Source of the DNA: UBA7887 sp964408735
Lineage (GTDB): Bacteria > Pseudomonadota > Alphaproteobacteria > UBA7887
DNA: 38,831 nt
Direction: 5' to 3'
Assembly (NCBI GenBank): GCA_964408735.1
Contig: CAYPAX010000035.1
Location: 1-38,831, forward strand
Under the pieces are notes generated by a model. That model saw nothing but the letters and a program-made list of their open reading frames with translations, did not search any database and was not told the origin of the DNA. Position numbers and translations under genes: made by a program. This document shows, one piece after another, positions 16,446 through 24,845 of the stretch. Numbering within the stretch: the stretch's first letter is position 1; every line of letters starts with the position of its first letter.

Positions 16446-17738
16446 ATGACCATTACCCGCAGACGTTTCCTGCACACGAGCGCCGTCGGCGCCGGTGCCA
16501 TTGCTGCTTCGACCCTGCCGCTGCCCGCGCTCGCTCAAGGCGAGATCATGCCCAAGACGGGCAAGCGCGTGGTGGTGATCGGCGGTGGCTGGGGCGGCAA
16601 CACCGCCGCCAAGTACATCCGCATGCAGGACCCCGGCATCGAGGTGGTGCTGATCGAGCGCGAAGGCGCCTTCCGCTCCTGCCCCATCAGCAACTGGGTG
16701 ATCGGCGGCCTCAAGACCATGGCCGACATCACCGTCGGCTATGACGGCCTGGTCAACAATCACGGCATCAAGCTGGTTACCGACACGGTGACCGGCATCG
16801 ATACCGCCGCACGCACGGTAACCGTGAGCGCGGGCAACATCGCCTACGACCGCCTCATCCTGTCGCCGGGCATCACGCTGCGCAGCGGCGAGATCGAGGG
16901 CCTGGCCGACGCCGCGCCGGGCATCTTCCCCGCCGCCTGGAAGGCCGGCGACGAGACCGTCATGCTGCGCAGTCAGTTGCAAGCCATGCCGGCCGGCGGC
17001 ACGGTGGCGCTATCGGTGCCATTCGGACCCTATCGCTGCCCGCCAGGACCCTATGAGCGTATCTCGCTGATCGCCGACTACCTCAAGAACAACAAGCCCG
17101 GCTCGAAGATCGTGGTGATGGACGCCAACCCCAAGATCGTCTCCAAGGGCGCGCTGTTCAAAGCCGCCTGGGACGACTTCTATGGCGGCATCATCGACTA
17201 TCGCCCGGAAAACAACGTGGTCCGGGTCGATCCCTCCACACGCACCCTCTACAGCGACTTCGACGAAGTGACCGCCGACGTCGCCAACGTGATTCCGGCA
17301 CAGCAGGCGAACACGCTCGCCTTCCAGGCCGGGCTGGTGCCGGACGATCGCCGCTGGGCGCCGGTCAACGCCTGGGACTTCTCCTCGACCGTGGCCGAGA
17401 ATGTACACGTGGTGGGCGATTCCACCGACGGCACGACGGTAGGCAAGGTGCCGAAGTCCGGCTATATCGCCAACTCCATGGGCAAGGTCTGCGCCGCCGC
17501 CGTGGTGGCCCTGATGAACGGCCGCGAAACCCCGCGCCCGAGCATGGCCAACACCTGCTACAGCCTGGTCAGCGCCGACGAGGGCATCTCGGTCAGTGCG
17601 GTCTACGACTTCAACGACGAGGAAAGCCGCATTCTGCCCGTCAAGGGCGCCACCGGCCTCTCGCCCGAGCGCACGCCCCTGATCAAGCAAAACGCCGACG
17701 ACTGGGCACGCTCGATCTGGAGCGACATGCTGGGCTGA
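16446..17738 (+). CDS. fccB: FccB sulfide dehydrogenase flavoprotein subunit
   Basis: Flavoprotein of the sulfide:quinone/cytochrome oxidoreductase family, 430 residues. The N-terminus carries a Tat signal (TRRRFLHTS, then a hydrophobic stretch to about 31), so it is exported folded with FAD. The nucleotide-binding motif is VVVIGGGWGG (42-51). Cys79 in FRSCPISNW matches the FAD-linked cysteine of FccB; Cys198 in YRCPPGPYER and Cys371 in NTCYS match the redox-active pair that reacts with sulfide. GGGGGG seven bases before the ATG is the ribosome binding site. A perfect-stem terminator follows. Together with FccA it oxidises sulfide in the periplasm and feeds electrons to cytochromes. Confidence 0.92.
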   Translation: MTITRRRFLHTSAVGAGAIAASTLPLPALAQGEIMPKTGKRVVVIGGGWGGNTAAKYIRMQDPGIEVVLIEREGAFRSCPISNWVIGGLKTMADITVGYDGLVNNHGIKLVTDTVTGIDTAARTVTVSAGNIAYDRLILSPGITLRSGEIEGLADAAPGIFPAAWKAGDETVMLRSQLQAMPAGGTVALSVPFGPYRCPPGPYERISLIADYLKNNKPGSKIVVMDANPKIVSKGALFKAAWDDFYGGIIDYRPENNVVRVDPSTRTLYSDFDEVTADVANVIPAQQANTLAFQAGLVPDDRRWAPVNAWDFSSTVAENVHVVGDSTDGTTVGKVPKSGYIANSMGKVCAAAVVALMNGRETPRPSMANTCYSLVSADEGISVSAVYDFNDEESRILPVKGATGLSPERTPLIKQNADDWARSIWSDMLG

Positions 17739-17762
17739 GCCGCAGCATCCGATCCTGACTTC

Positions 17763-17798
17763 GGGCGCCCGCCGATAGTGGCGGGCGCCCAAGCTTTT
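17763..17798 (+). terminator. Intrinsic terminator after fccB
   Basis: A perfect 11-bp GC stem (17763-17773 with 17780-17790) closes a six-base loop and is followed by AAGCTTTT, giving a short T-run at 17795-17798. It lies 24 bases past the fccB stop and before the convergent CHAT gene stop at 17814. On the minus strand the T-run is missing, so it serves mainly fccAB. Confidence 0.85.
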
Positions 17799-17813
17799 CC
17801 GACCAGGCGCTGC

Positions 17814-20800
17814 CTAGGATCCCACGGCCGGGTGTTTCAGCACGAAGGCGGGATCGCCATAGAGAATGTAATTGGCCCAATCCACGGACTCGAGCTCGGC
17901 GTCAGCTTCGCGGCCAGCGATGAGTGCCTGCCCCAGCTCGGCGCCGCCGAGCAGGCGCTCGTAGAACTGGCGCGCGAAGGCCACCGCGGGCGCGTCGCCA
18001 ACGGGCCAGTAGGTGCCGACATAATTGGCGACGCCGCCACGCAGGAAAGCCTCGGCAAAGCTGCTGTTATGCTGCATCCGCGCGCTGATCGAAGGCTTGC
18101 GAGAAGTAGGCGCGCGAATGCGGCCCGCTTCACAGGCATTGAAGAAAACGATACTGGGCAGGCTGCCCACATTCACTAGATCCGAGCCCGATAGCACTTC
18201 ATCGCCGGTGCACAATATGCCGCTCTGTTGCGGATTTTGGGAATCGAAATAGGCGTGTCCCGCGTAATGCACGATGTCGAATTCGCCCGAGCCGAAGCAG
18301 CGCAACAGCTCTGAGCGCCGTGCTGCATTGCCGCGCAGCTCCCTTACCCGGATGCTCGACCCCAAGGCGTCGAACATTTCCTTCACACGGTCTCCCTCCC
18401 GTCTGGCGCCTGCCAGGTCGCCGGTCGGATCGACGATGAGCAGCACGTCGAGGGTGGCGCCGTATTGCCGCACTTCCAGCCATTTTGCGACGGCGAGATT
18501 CTCCGCCTCGTAGCGGTGGCTGAGGCCGCCCGCCCTGGCCGGCGCGCTGCCGTCGATGTACAGGGTCTCCCAGGGGATGCGCGAGGCCGCCGCATCATGT
18601 ACGACGACCAGCGATCGATCCTTGAAGCGTGCCAGGATCTTCGCCACGTTCTGCGGCAGCACCAGCTCGCTCAAGCGTCGCCCGAAGTCGGGCAGGCGGT
18701 CGAACTCGAAGGCGTTGGTCTCGATCTCGGCGAGCAGGTCGCGCAGGGCGGCGCGCTGCGGCTGACAACTGCCCTTGAACACTGTCGCCTTGTCCCCGAC
18801 AGTCAGGACCGACGCGCTGATCGAGAGGGGTTCCGTGCGCTTCGTCGAGCGTTGCCGCACCATCAGATAGACGCTTTCCTTGCCGGGCAGACGCGCCGCG
18901 CGCGGACCGGCGGCCGGTGGCAATGCGGGCAAGCTGCGCTCACGCAGGGTGACTTCGACACCGTCGAACAGCGGCGTCGCGCATAGCCGGTAAAGCTCGC
19001 TTCGGATCGCCTGATAGCGGCTCGCATCGGTCTCGCAAATGGTGATCCCGCGGAAGCGCTGCTCCTTGTCGGCATCGAGCAGGCCACGCAGAAACCCCGT
19101 CAGCAAACGCTGCAGAGAGCTTAGCGTCAGCATGCCCGAGCCGCCGCCGACCGGCACGGTGGCGAAGTCGCTTATCCGCGTCGTTGCGAAGGTGCGCATC
19201 AGGTTCTCGCCCACCACCTCCAGCACGTCGTCGCCGAAGCTGTCGAAGGGGCCGAGACCCGCGAACGCCAGCAGCGGCGTCCGGATCGGATGGGTCCCGG
19301 TCGGCAAAACGGTTATCTCGCCAACATTGCCGTTGAACATCCTTCGCGACACGATTTGGCTGACCGCCCCATCGACGAGAGCATCGACCGCCCGGGCGGC
19401 GCCACCGGGCTCCACATGCCGGAACAGGCCGAGCACGTAAGCGCCCGCATCGACCTCTGTGATGCTGCCGTGGACCAGGGTGATGTCGAGGCGGTGCTGC
19501 AGTTGCCTCCCGATCACGATGCCGTCGGAGAATTGTGTGGCGCCGTCACGGGTCGCGGCGGCAACGCTAACCGCTTCCCGCTGCGGCACCGCGCCTCGGG
19601 CACGTCCCGGCGCCGCGAATTCCTGCAACAGCGACCGCTGTTCGCGATCGCTGAGGGCTCTGCCCGCCTTGCCGTCGAAGGGCGGCGCATCGAGCATGCG
19701 CTCGCTGACACGGCGCAGCGAGCGGCTGTTGCGCCTCGGCTCGTGCCGATCCCGCAAGGCCCGTGTCTGGCCGCTGCCGAGTATGTCTTCGACGGCCCGA
19801 CAGACATCACCGTTGTTTGGCAGCGAGCCGTGCTCTTCCTCGACGTAGTAGGTGCGATCGGCTGTCGGCAGCAGAGCGCAGGCAAGCGGCACGGTGCCAT
19901 CGCCATCCGGCGATGTGGTGTAAACGAACTCGTCGTCTTCGATAGTCGCGCCGACCACGGTCTCTTGGTTGACGCCGACGATAAGCGTGATCCGTTCGTG
20001 CTGCTGCGGCAGCGTGCGTTGCACTTCCGCCGCCGCGGTCAGGCGCCGTTGGTTAGGCCGGACACCGGGTTCCGGCCAGGACGCCAGGCTGAAATAGTCG
20101 GTGGGCACCTTCTCCGGCGACGGCAGCATCTCGTGCAGACCAGGGAACGTGCCGAAGACGTCACGCGCCAGTTCTTCCTCGGAGTGGACCATGTCGATGA
20201 ATGCCACCTTGCGGACGATGGAATGGCCACCCCGAAAGGCTTGAATCGGAGAGAACGATCCGAAATTCGGTGTTCCAAGCATCACGATGCGGCCTAAGCG
20301 CTTCCCGGGCTTGTGCGCCAGAGCCGCACGCGCCACCAAGCCGCCCATGCTATGGGCCACCAGGTGAACCGGCCTCCCGCGGGTGCCCTCCGCGCGAATC
20401 CGCGCTGCCAGGCCCTTGCCAAGGTCTACCACGCTCCTGCGCCAGTCGAAGGGATGGAAGTCGGCATCGTAGCCGGCGATGCGAAGCCGCAGCTTCAATT
20501 TCAGATACGCGAACAGCATGACACCGATCGCCTTGATCGCCCGGCTGCGACGCCGCAAGCTCAGGTCTGACAGCTTGCCAAAGGCGATCTCGATCGGATC
20601 GATCCAGATCGCATCGTTGTCGGAGGGACCCAGCTTGGATCCCATGATACCCGGCAGGATAAGCACGCGGGGGCCACCGCGCACGGAACGCGCGGCCGCC
20701 TCCTGGGAGAGGCGCCGCAATTCAGCGAACTCGCTCGCGCCGAAGATATCTTCGAGCAGGCCCGAATGCTCGCCCGCCGCCAGCGCAATCTCGATTTCAT

Positions 20801-20939
20801 CATCGGGCACGGAATGGGGGCGATGGGCGGCCCCGGCGACATCCGCCGCCGTCACGGCAGCGGCGCCGGCCGTCTTGCCTCGGGGTGATCGTTTCTTGCT
20901 GCCCCGGCTTGCCCGACTGCGTCGAGTTGCCTTTGCCAT
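17814..20939 (-). CDS. Alpha/beta-hydrolase, possible macro-like, and CHAT-protease fusion
   Basis: Multidomain protein of 1041 residues without a signal peptide; its Lys/Arg-rich N-terminus (1-25) looks disordered. Residues about 80-390 form an LCAT/lipase-like hydrolase: PFDWRRS, nucleophile elbow AHSMGG (Ser197), Asp347 in DGDGTVPL, and His370 in EEEHGS. Residues about 480-640 (DITLVHGSITEVDAGAYVLG...FAGLGPFDSFG) resemble a macro or M17-N-terminal Rossmann fold, tentatively. Residues about 750-1041 are a CHAT (caspase-like) protease: His895 in HYAGHA, Cys936 in NACEAG, and the closing NYILYGDP. CHAT proteases elsewhere activate partner effectors by cleavage; here protease and putative esterase share one chain. 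It is a single-gene unit, convergent to fccAB. The start at 20939 (MAKA) or 20951 is undecided, because GGGGGGAG lies between. Confidence 0.85.
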   Translation of the reverse strand: MAKATRRSRASRGSKKRSPRGKTAGAAAVTAADVAGAAHRPHSVPDDEIEIALAAGEHSGLLEDIFGASEFAELRRLSQEAAARSVRGGPRVLILPGIMGSKLGPSDNDAIWIDPIEIAFGKLSDLSLRRRSRAIKAIGVMLFAYLKLKLRLRIAGYDADFHPFDWRRSVVDLGKGLAARIRAEGTRGRPVHLVAHSMGGLVARAALAHKPGKRLGRIVMLGTPNFGSFSPIQAFRGGHSIVRKVAFIDMVHSEEELARDVFGTFPGLHEMLPSPEKVPTDYFSLASWPEPGVRPNQRRLTAAAEVQRTLPQQHERITLIVGVNQETVVGATIEDDEFVYTTSPDGDGTVPLACALLPTADRTYYVEEEHGSLPNNGDVCRAVEDILGSGQTRALRDRHEPRRNSRSLRRVSERMLDAPPFDGKAGRALSDREQRSLLQEFAAPGRARGAVPQREAVSVAAATRDGATQFSDGIVIGRQLQHRLDITLVHGSITEVDAGAYVLGLFRHVEPGGAARAVDALVDGAVSQIVSRRMFNGNVGEITVLPTGTHPIRTPLLAFAGLGPFDSFGDDVLEVVGENLMRTFATTRISDFATVPVGGGSGMLTLSSLQRLLTGFLRGLLDADKEQRFRGITICETDASRYQAIRSELYRLCATPLFDGVEVTLRERSLPALPPAAGPRAARLPGKESVYLMVRQRSTKRTEPLSISASVLTVGDKATVFKGSCQPQRAALRDLLAEIETNAFEFDRLPDFGRRLSELVLPQNVAKILARFKDRSLVVVHDAAASRIPWETLYIDGSAPARAGGLSHRYEAENLAVAKWLEVRQYGATLDVLLIVDPTGDLAGARREGDRVKEMFDALGSSIRVRELRGNAARRSELLRCFGSGEFDIVHYAGHAYFDSQNPQQSGILCTGDEVLSGSDLVNVGSLPSIVFFNACEAGRIRAPTSRKPSISARMQHNSSFAEAFLRGGVANYVGTYWPVGDAPAVAFARQFYERLLGGAELGQALIAGREADAELESVDWANYILYGDPAFVLKHPAVGS

Positions 20940-20969
20940 GACTCCCCCCATGGATAATTACCGCCCATG

Positions 20970-20999
20970 ATTGTAATCGGAATCGATACGGTAATTCAA
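20970..20999 (-). promoter_or_regulatory. Probable sigma70-type promoter of the CHAT fusion gene
   Basis: On the minus strand, TTGAAT (20994-20999) and TACAAT (20970-20975) are separated by 18 bases, in a local AT-rich patch within GC-rich DNA. The predicted transcript start near 20963 gives a very short leader, 12 or 24 bases to the two candidate starts. It indicates that the gene has its own promoter and is not read from hpnB. Confidence 0.5.
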
Positions 21000-21165
21000 T
21001 TGGCTCGGGTTTGGAGCGACATGGATTTCTAGGCACGGATGTATTGCAACTCGCTAGCGCGTGGAAAGTGTAGGACTTCAAGGCCGTATCCGGCATCCGA
21101 GGCGAATGGTCTGATACCGCCGGACTTGTCCCCTTCGCCACGGCCGTCTGACCGTAGCGCCCCCG

Positions 21166-22266
21166 CTATGCGTAACGCCGCCCTTTCCAGCGCGCGCCCT
21201 TGCCGCGCCAGGAATTGATGGCCGAGTTCCAGGTCATGGCGAGGTAGAGCGTGCCAATAAGCGGCAGCGCCAGCGCCCAGGCCGGTGAGCGGCCGTAGAA
21301 GCGCAGCATGGGCTGGTAGCTCAGAGCCATCGCCGCCAGGCCCGACGCGGCAACTGCTGCGGTCCAGGCCGGCAAGGCGGGCAGCGCGAGCAGTGGCGCC
21401 CAGAAGGCGAACACCATCAGTGCCGTGCACAGGGCCAGCAAGGCCGGGGAATGCCGCAGCTGGGTGTAGGCGGTGCGCGCAACCATGGCCCAGATCGGCG
21501 CCAGGCCGTCATAGGCGCGGTGGCTGACCACGCCGTGGCCGAGGCCGATCCAGGTGCGCCGGCCGCTGCCCTTTACCGCCGCGGCGAGCGCGCAGTCGTC
21601 GATCAAGGCGCCAGACAGGGCCGCGAAGCCGCCGATCTCCTCAAGTGCCTGGCGCTCGATGAGAATGCAGCCGCCCGCCGCCGCAGCTATCGGTGTCCGT
21701 GACCCGTTCGACAGGGCGAAGGGATAGAGCAGCTTGAAGAAATAGACGAAGGCAGGGACCAGCAGCCTTTCCCAGAACCCGGCTGTCGACAAGGTGGCCA
21801 TGATGGAGACCAGCGCGGCACCGCTCTCGCTGCGCTTGGCGAGCAGGGCTGCCAACATGCCGGGCGCCAGTGCGATATCTGCATCGAGCAGCAGGATCAG
21901 CGGCCGCGTGGCCTGCCGCCGGCCCTGCTCCAGCGCCCATAGCTTGCCGCTCCAGCCCTCGGGCCGCGACGTGCCGTCTATGACCCGGGCCCCGGCCGCC
22001 CGCGCGACATCGCCCGTGCCGTCGCCCGACTGGTCGTCTATGGCCACGACCTCAAGCCCCGCGCCCTGCTCGGCCAGTGCCGCCAGGGTACGCGGCAGCT
22101 CCGCCGCCTCGTCGCGCGCCGGAATCAGCACCGTGACCTCGTCGAGTGCCACATCGCCCGTGACAGGCGCCAGGCGCTCGCGCGTGCCCCAGGGCCGCCA
22201 CGGCAATAGCAGCAGCGCCAGCCACATCGCCCCGCCAAGCGCGCCCGTCCAGGCCAGAACCGTCAT
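21166..22266 (-). CDS. hpnB: HpnB-type hopanoid-associated glycosyltransferase
   Basis: Membrane-bound family 2 glycosyltransferase of 366 residues. An N-terminal anchor (5-24) is followed by a GT-A fold: VTVLIPARDEAAELP, VVAIDDQSGDGT, LLLDADIALAPG (metal-binding DAD-like), GALIDDCALAAAVK, and a QLRHSP motif, then about three C-terminal membrane helices. GWSGKLWALEQG and FWERLLVPAFVYFFKLLYPF match the HpnB subfamily, found with hopanoid genes. The exact sugar transfer is not established. No other hopanoid gene is in the window. The ATG at 22266 has AAGGGGG upstream. It is divergent from the UbiH-like gene, 104 bases apart. Confidence 0.82.
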   Translation of the reverse strand: MTVLAWTGALGGAMWLALLLLPWRPWGTRERLAPVTGDVALDEVTVLIPARDEAAELPRTLAALAEQGAGLEVVAIDDQSGDGTGDVARAAGARVIDGTSRPEGWSGKLWALEQGRRQATRPLILLLDADIALAPGMLAALLAKRSESGAALVSIMATLSTAGFWERLLVPAFVYFFKLLYPFALSNGSRTPIAAAAGGCILIERQALEEIGGFAALSGALIDDCALAAAVKGSGRRTWIGLGHGVVSHRAYDGLAPIWAMVARTAYTQLRHSPALLALCTALMVFAFWAPLLALPALPAWTAAVAASGLAAMALSYQPMLRFYGRSPAWALALPLIGTLYLAMTWNSAINSWRGKGARWKGRRYA

Positions 22267-22370
22267 TGCCTTGCCCCCTTCGCCATGGGCCGGTTATAGG
22301 GCGTGCGGAACCTGCGGCAAAGGGCGGGTTCCGACTGGACAAAGCCGGCTCGAGGATCGAAGCTCGACCC

Positions 22371-23570
22371 ATGTCTGAGCAACACGCCAGCACCCTGGAT
22401 GCGGACCTGCTGATCGTCGGCGGCGGCATGATCGGCCTGACCGTTGCCCGCGCCGTGGCGGGCGCCGGTCTGACCTCGATCGTGGTCGACCGCGAAGCAC
22501 CGGCCGCCGCCCTCGCCGCCGCGGCGGACGGCCGCGCCTCGGCGCTGGCCGCCGGCTCGGTGCGCCTGCTGCAGGACATCGGGGTCTGGCAGGGCATGGA
22601 GGCGGAGGCTCAGCCGATCCTGGAGATCCGCGTCTCGGACGGCGACTCGCCCCTCTTTCTGCACTACGACCACGCGGACCTCGGCGAAGAGCCCTTCGGC
22701 TACATGGTCGAAAACCGGGTGACGCGGCAGGCTTTGCATGACGCCATCGCCGCGACGCCTGAAGTCACGCACCTCGCGCCAACCGAAGTCACGGCGCTGG
22801 AACGTGGCGCGGCTGGGGTCAGCGCACAGCTCGGCGACGGCCGCCGCGTCCGCGCAAGCCTTGCCATCGCCGCCGACGGGCGCGGCTCGACGACACGCAC
22901 GGGCGCCGGCATCGACGTGCGCCGGCTGGCCTATCACCAGACCGCCATCGTCTGCACCGTCGAGCACGAACGCCCCCATCGCGGCATCGCCCAGGAGCGC
23001 TTCCTCGCCGCCGGCCCCTTCGCCATCCTGCCCCTGCCCGGCAACCGCTCGTCGCTGGTGTGGACCGAGCGCGAGGATCTGGCACCAACGCTGATGGCGC
23101 TCGACGACGACGCCTTTGCCGCCGAGCTGGCCTGGCGCTTCACGGATTTCCTCGGCGAGGTAAGACCCACAGGGCGGCGCTGGAGCTATCCTCTGGCGCT
23201 GACCTGGGCCGATCGCATGACCGAGCGCCGCCTGGCCCTGGTCGGCGATGCCGCCCGCGCCATCCACCCCATCGCCGGCCAGGGCCTTAATTTGGGCTTG
23301 CGCGATGTCGGCGTGCTGGCGGACGTGCTGGGCGAGGCGGCGAGCCTCGGCCTCGACCCGGGCGCCGTACACGGCCTCGCGACATACGCCCGCCAACGGC
23401 GCTTCGACGTGCTCAGCATGAGCATGGTCACCGACGGCATCAACCGCCTGTTCTCGAACGACATAGCGCCATTGCGCCTGGCCCGCGACCTCGGCCTCGC
23501 CGCCGTCGACAAAGCGCCGCCGCTCAAGCGCATCTTCATGCGCCACGCCATGGGGCTCTTGCCGATTTAG
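22371..23570 (+). CDS. UbiH/COQ6-family FAD-dependent hydroxylase
   Basis: Aromatic-ring flavin monooxygenase of 399 residues, of the group that hydroxylates ubiquinone precursors. Motifs are LLIVGGGMIGLTVARAV near residue 15 for the FAD ADP moiety, a DG motif in AIAADGRGSTTR, and GDAARAIHPIAGQGLNLGLRD, the family signature. The ATG at 22371 begins the conserved N-terminus; the open frame runs back to 22266, but that part is antisense to the hpnB leader and has no features. Which ring position it modifies cannot be read from the sequence. Its stop is 16 bases from the convergent DUF971 stop. Confidence 0.87.
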   Translation: MSEQHASTLDADLLIVGGGMIGLTVARAVAGAGLTSIVVDREAPAAALAAAADGRASALAAGSVRLLQDIGVWQGMEAEAQPILEIRVSDGDSPLFLHYDHADLGEEPFGYMVENRVTRQALHDAIAATPEVTHLAPTEVTALERGAAGVSAQLGDGRRVRASLAIAADGRGSTTRTGAGIDVRRLAYHQTAIVCTVEHERPHRGIAQERFLAAGPFAILPLPGNRSSLVWTEREDLAPTLMALDDDAFAAELAWRFTDFLGEVRPTGRRWSYPLALTWADRMTERRLALVGDAARAIHPIAGQGLNLGLRDVGVLADVLGEAASLGLDPGAVHGLATYARQRRFDVLSMSMVTDGINRLFSNDIAPLRLARDLGLAAVDKAPPLKRIFMRHAMGLLPI

Positions 23571-23586
23571 TCGGGGGCCGACGCCA

Positions 23587-23952
23587 TCACGGATCGCGGC
23601 TGAGGCCCTGGGCGTCGAGGCCGGTGAGGTAGGCTTGCCAGAGCTCGTCCTGGTCCTGGCCCATGCGATAGAGGGTCTCCCAGGTATAGATGCCGGTGTC
23701 GTGCAGGTCGTCGAAGCTGAGACGCACGGCGTAATTGCCAACCGGATCCACAGCCATGATGGCAACGTGGCGACGCCCGGCGACAAGCGTCTTCTGCCCC
23801 GGCCCGTGGCCCTGGACCTCGGCCGAGGGGCTCTCGACGCGCAGCAGCTCGGCGCTCAGCGAAAAGGCCGCGCCGTCGTCGAAACGCACGTCCAGGCGCC
23901 GGCCAGCTTCGGCCAGGCGGATCTCCTCGGGCCAGGGCTCGGCCTCGCTCAC
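23587..23952 (-). CDS. DUF971 protein (gamma-butyrobetaine hydroxylase N-terminal-like)
   Basis: Small protein of 121 residues matching DUF971, a domain seen alone or at the N-terminus of butyrobetaine hydroxylases. It is recognised by EIRLAEAGRRLDVRFDDG, LSAELLRVESPSAEVQGHG and GIYTWETLYRM. It begins with GTG in a GTGA overlap with the Trm112 gene stop, so it is translationally coupled. Its function is not known; proposed roles involve iron-sulfur or other cofactors. It is the last gene of the prolyl-deacylase, thioredoxin, LON, Trm112 series. Confidence 0.85.
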   Translation of the reverse strand: MSEAEPWPEEIRLAEAGRRLDVRFDDGAAFSLSAELLRVESPSAEVQGHGPGQKTLVAGRRHVAIMAVDPVGNYAVRLSFDDLHDTGIYTWETLYRMGQDQDELWQAYLTGLDAQGLSRDP

Positions 23953-24164
23953 CCGGCGCCGCCCTCGTCGTCGAGCCGCCGCGCCTCGTCGACCAGCAGG
24001 ATCGGAATGCCGTCGCGCACCGGATAGGCCAGCCCCGCCTGCTCGCTAACCAGTTCCTGGTGCTCACGGTCGTAACTGAGCGGCCCGTGACTCAGCGGAC
24101 AGACCAGAATTTCAAGCAGTTTGGGGTCCACCACCGGCCCCCTGTCGTCACGCGCTTCGGCCAT
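23949..24164 (-). CDS. Trm112-family small protein
   Basis: Protein of 71 residues, with the Trm112/UPF0434 pattern LLEILVCPLSHGPLSYD...AYPVRDGIPILLVDEAR. Eukaryotic Trm112 activates methyltransferases; bacterial members are short and less defined. Only one Cys (residue 22) of the usual zinc-binding set is visible. AAGGAG seven to eight bases before the ATG at 24164 fixes the start; the open frame continues upstream only by overlapping the LON-domain gene. It overlaps the DUF971 gene by four bases. Confidence 0.87.
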   Translation of the reverse strand: MAEARDDRGPVVDPKLLEILVCPLSHGPLSYDREHQELVSEQAGLAYPVRDGIPILLVDEARRLDDEGGAG

Positions 24165-24181
24165 ATGCCGTCTCCTTGTTG

Positions 24182-24832
24182 TCAATTGACGCTGTCGCTG
24201 GCATCGCCGCCGTCGAGCGCCGACATGGCCAGCAGCGATATCATCAGCTCGGCCCGGTCCGCCAGACGCGGCGCTTCGAGCAGAGCCTGTTTCTCGCCCG
24301 GCGAGAAGGGGCAGGCCATGGCGAGCGAGGTGACGAGCTGGTCGCTCGACGCCTTCTCGATAGCCTGCCAATCGACTTCGATGTCGTGGGCCGTGAAATA
24401 CGCCTTCAGGGGCGGTAACAAGCGCTCGCGCGGCACCGCCGCCGCATCCGGCACACGCAGGTCGCCGGCATGGCTCGACCAATCGGGGCGCACCCTGCGA
24501 TAGCCGTCGACCAGCGCCAGCTCTTCGCCGACGCCAAAGCGGCAGACACCGGTCAGGGTGATCAGAAAACGATTGTCCTCGGTCTCGGAGAAGCTGGTGA
24601 TGCGCCCGGCACAGCCGACACCATAAAGCGGCGGGTTCTCGCTGGCGTCGGCGGGATCGGCCGGTTGGATCATGCCGATCAGGCGCTCGGCGCCGAGCGC
24701 GTCGTTGGTCATCGCCAGATAGCGCGGCTCGAAGATGTTCAGCGGCAGGCGCCCCTGGGGCAGGAGCAACACGCCCGGCAGGGGGAACACCGCCAAGGTG
24801 TCCGGCAGCTCATCGATGGAGACGGGGCGCAC
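24182..24832 (-). CDS. LON substrate-binding domain protein
   Basis: Protein of 216 residues made of a LON N-terminal substrate-binding domain without ATPase or protease. It shows LAVFPLPGVLLLPQGRLPLNIFEPRYLAM near residues 13-42, then GVGCAGRITSFSETEDNRFLITLTG. It is a stand-alone peptidase-S16-like protein common in alphaproteobacteria; its role may be binding of unfolded protein, but this is unproven. It starts with GTG at 24832 because no ATG precedes the domain, with GGTGGG upstream. It lies 13 bases after the thioredoxin gene and 17 before the Trm112 gene. Confidence 0.87.
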   Translation of the reverse strand: MRPVSIDELPDTLAVFPLPGVLLLPQGRLPLNIFEPRYLAMTNDALGAERLIGMIQPADPADASENPPLYGVGCAGRITSFSETEDNRFLITLTGVCRFGVGEELALVDGYRRVRPDWSSHAGDLRVPDAAAVPRERLLPPLKAYFTAHDIEVDWQAIEKASSDQLVTSLAMACPFSPGEKQALLEAPRLADRAELMISLLAMSALDGGDASDSVN

Positions 24833-24845
24833 GACCGCCCACCAA

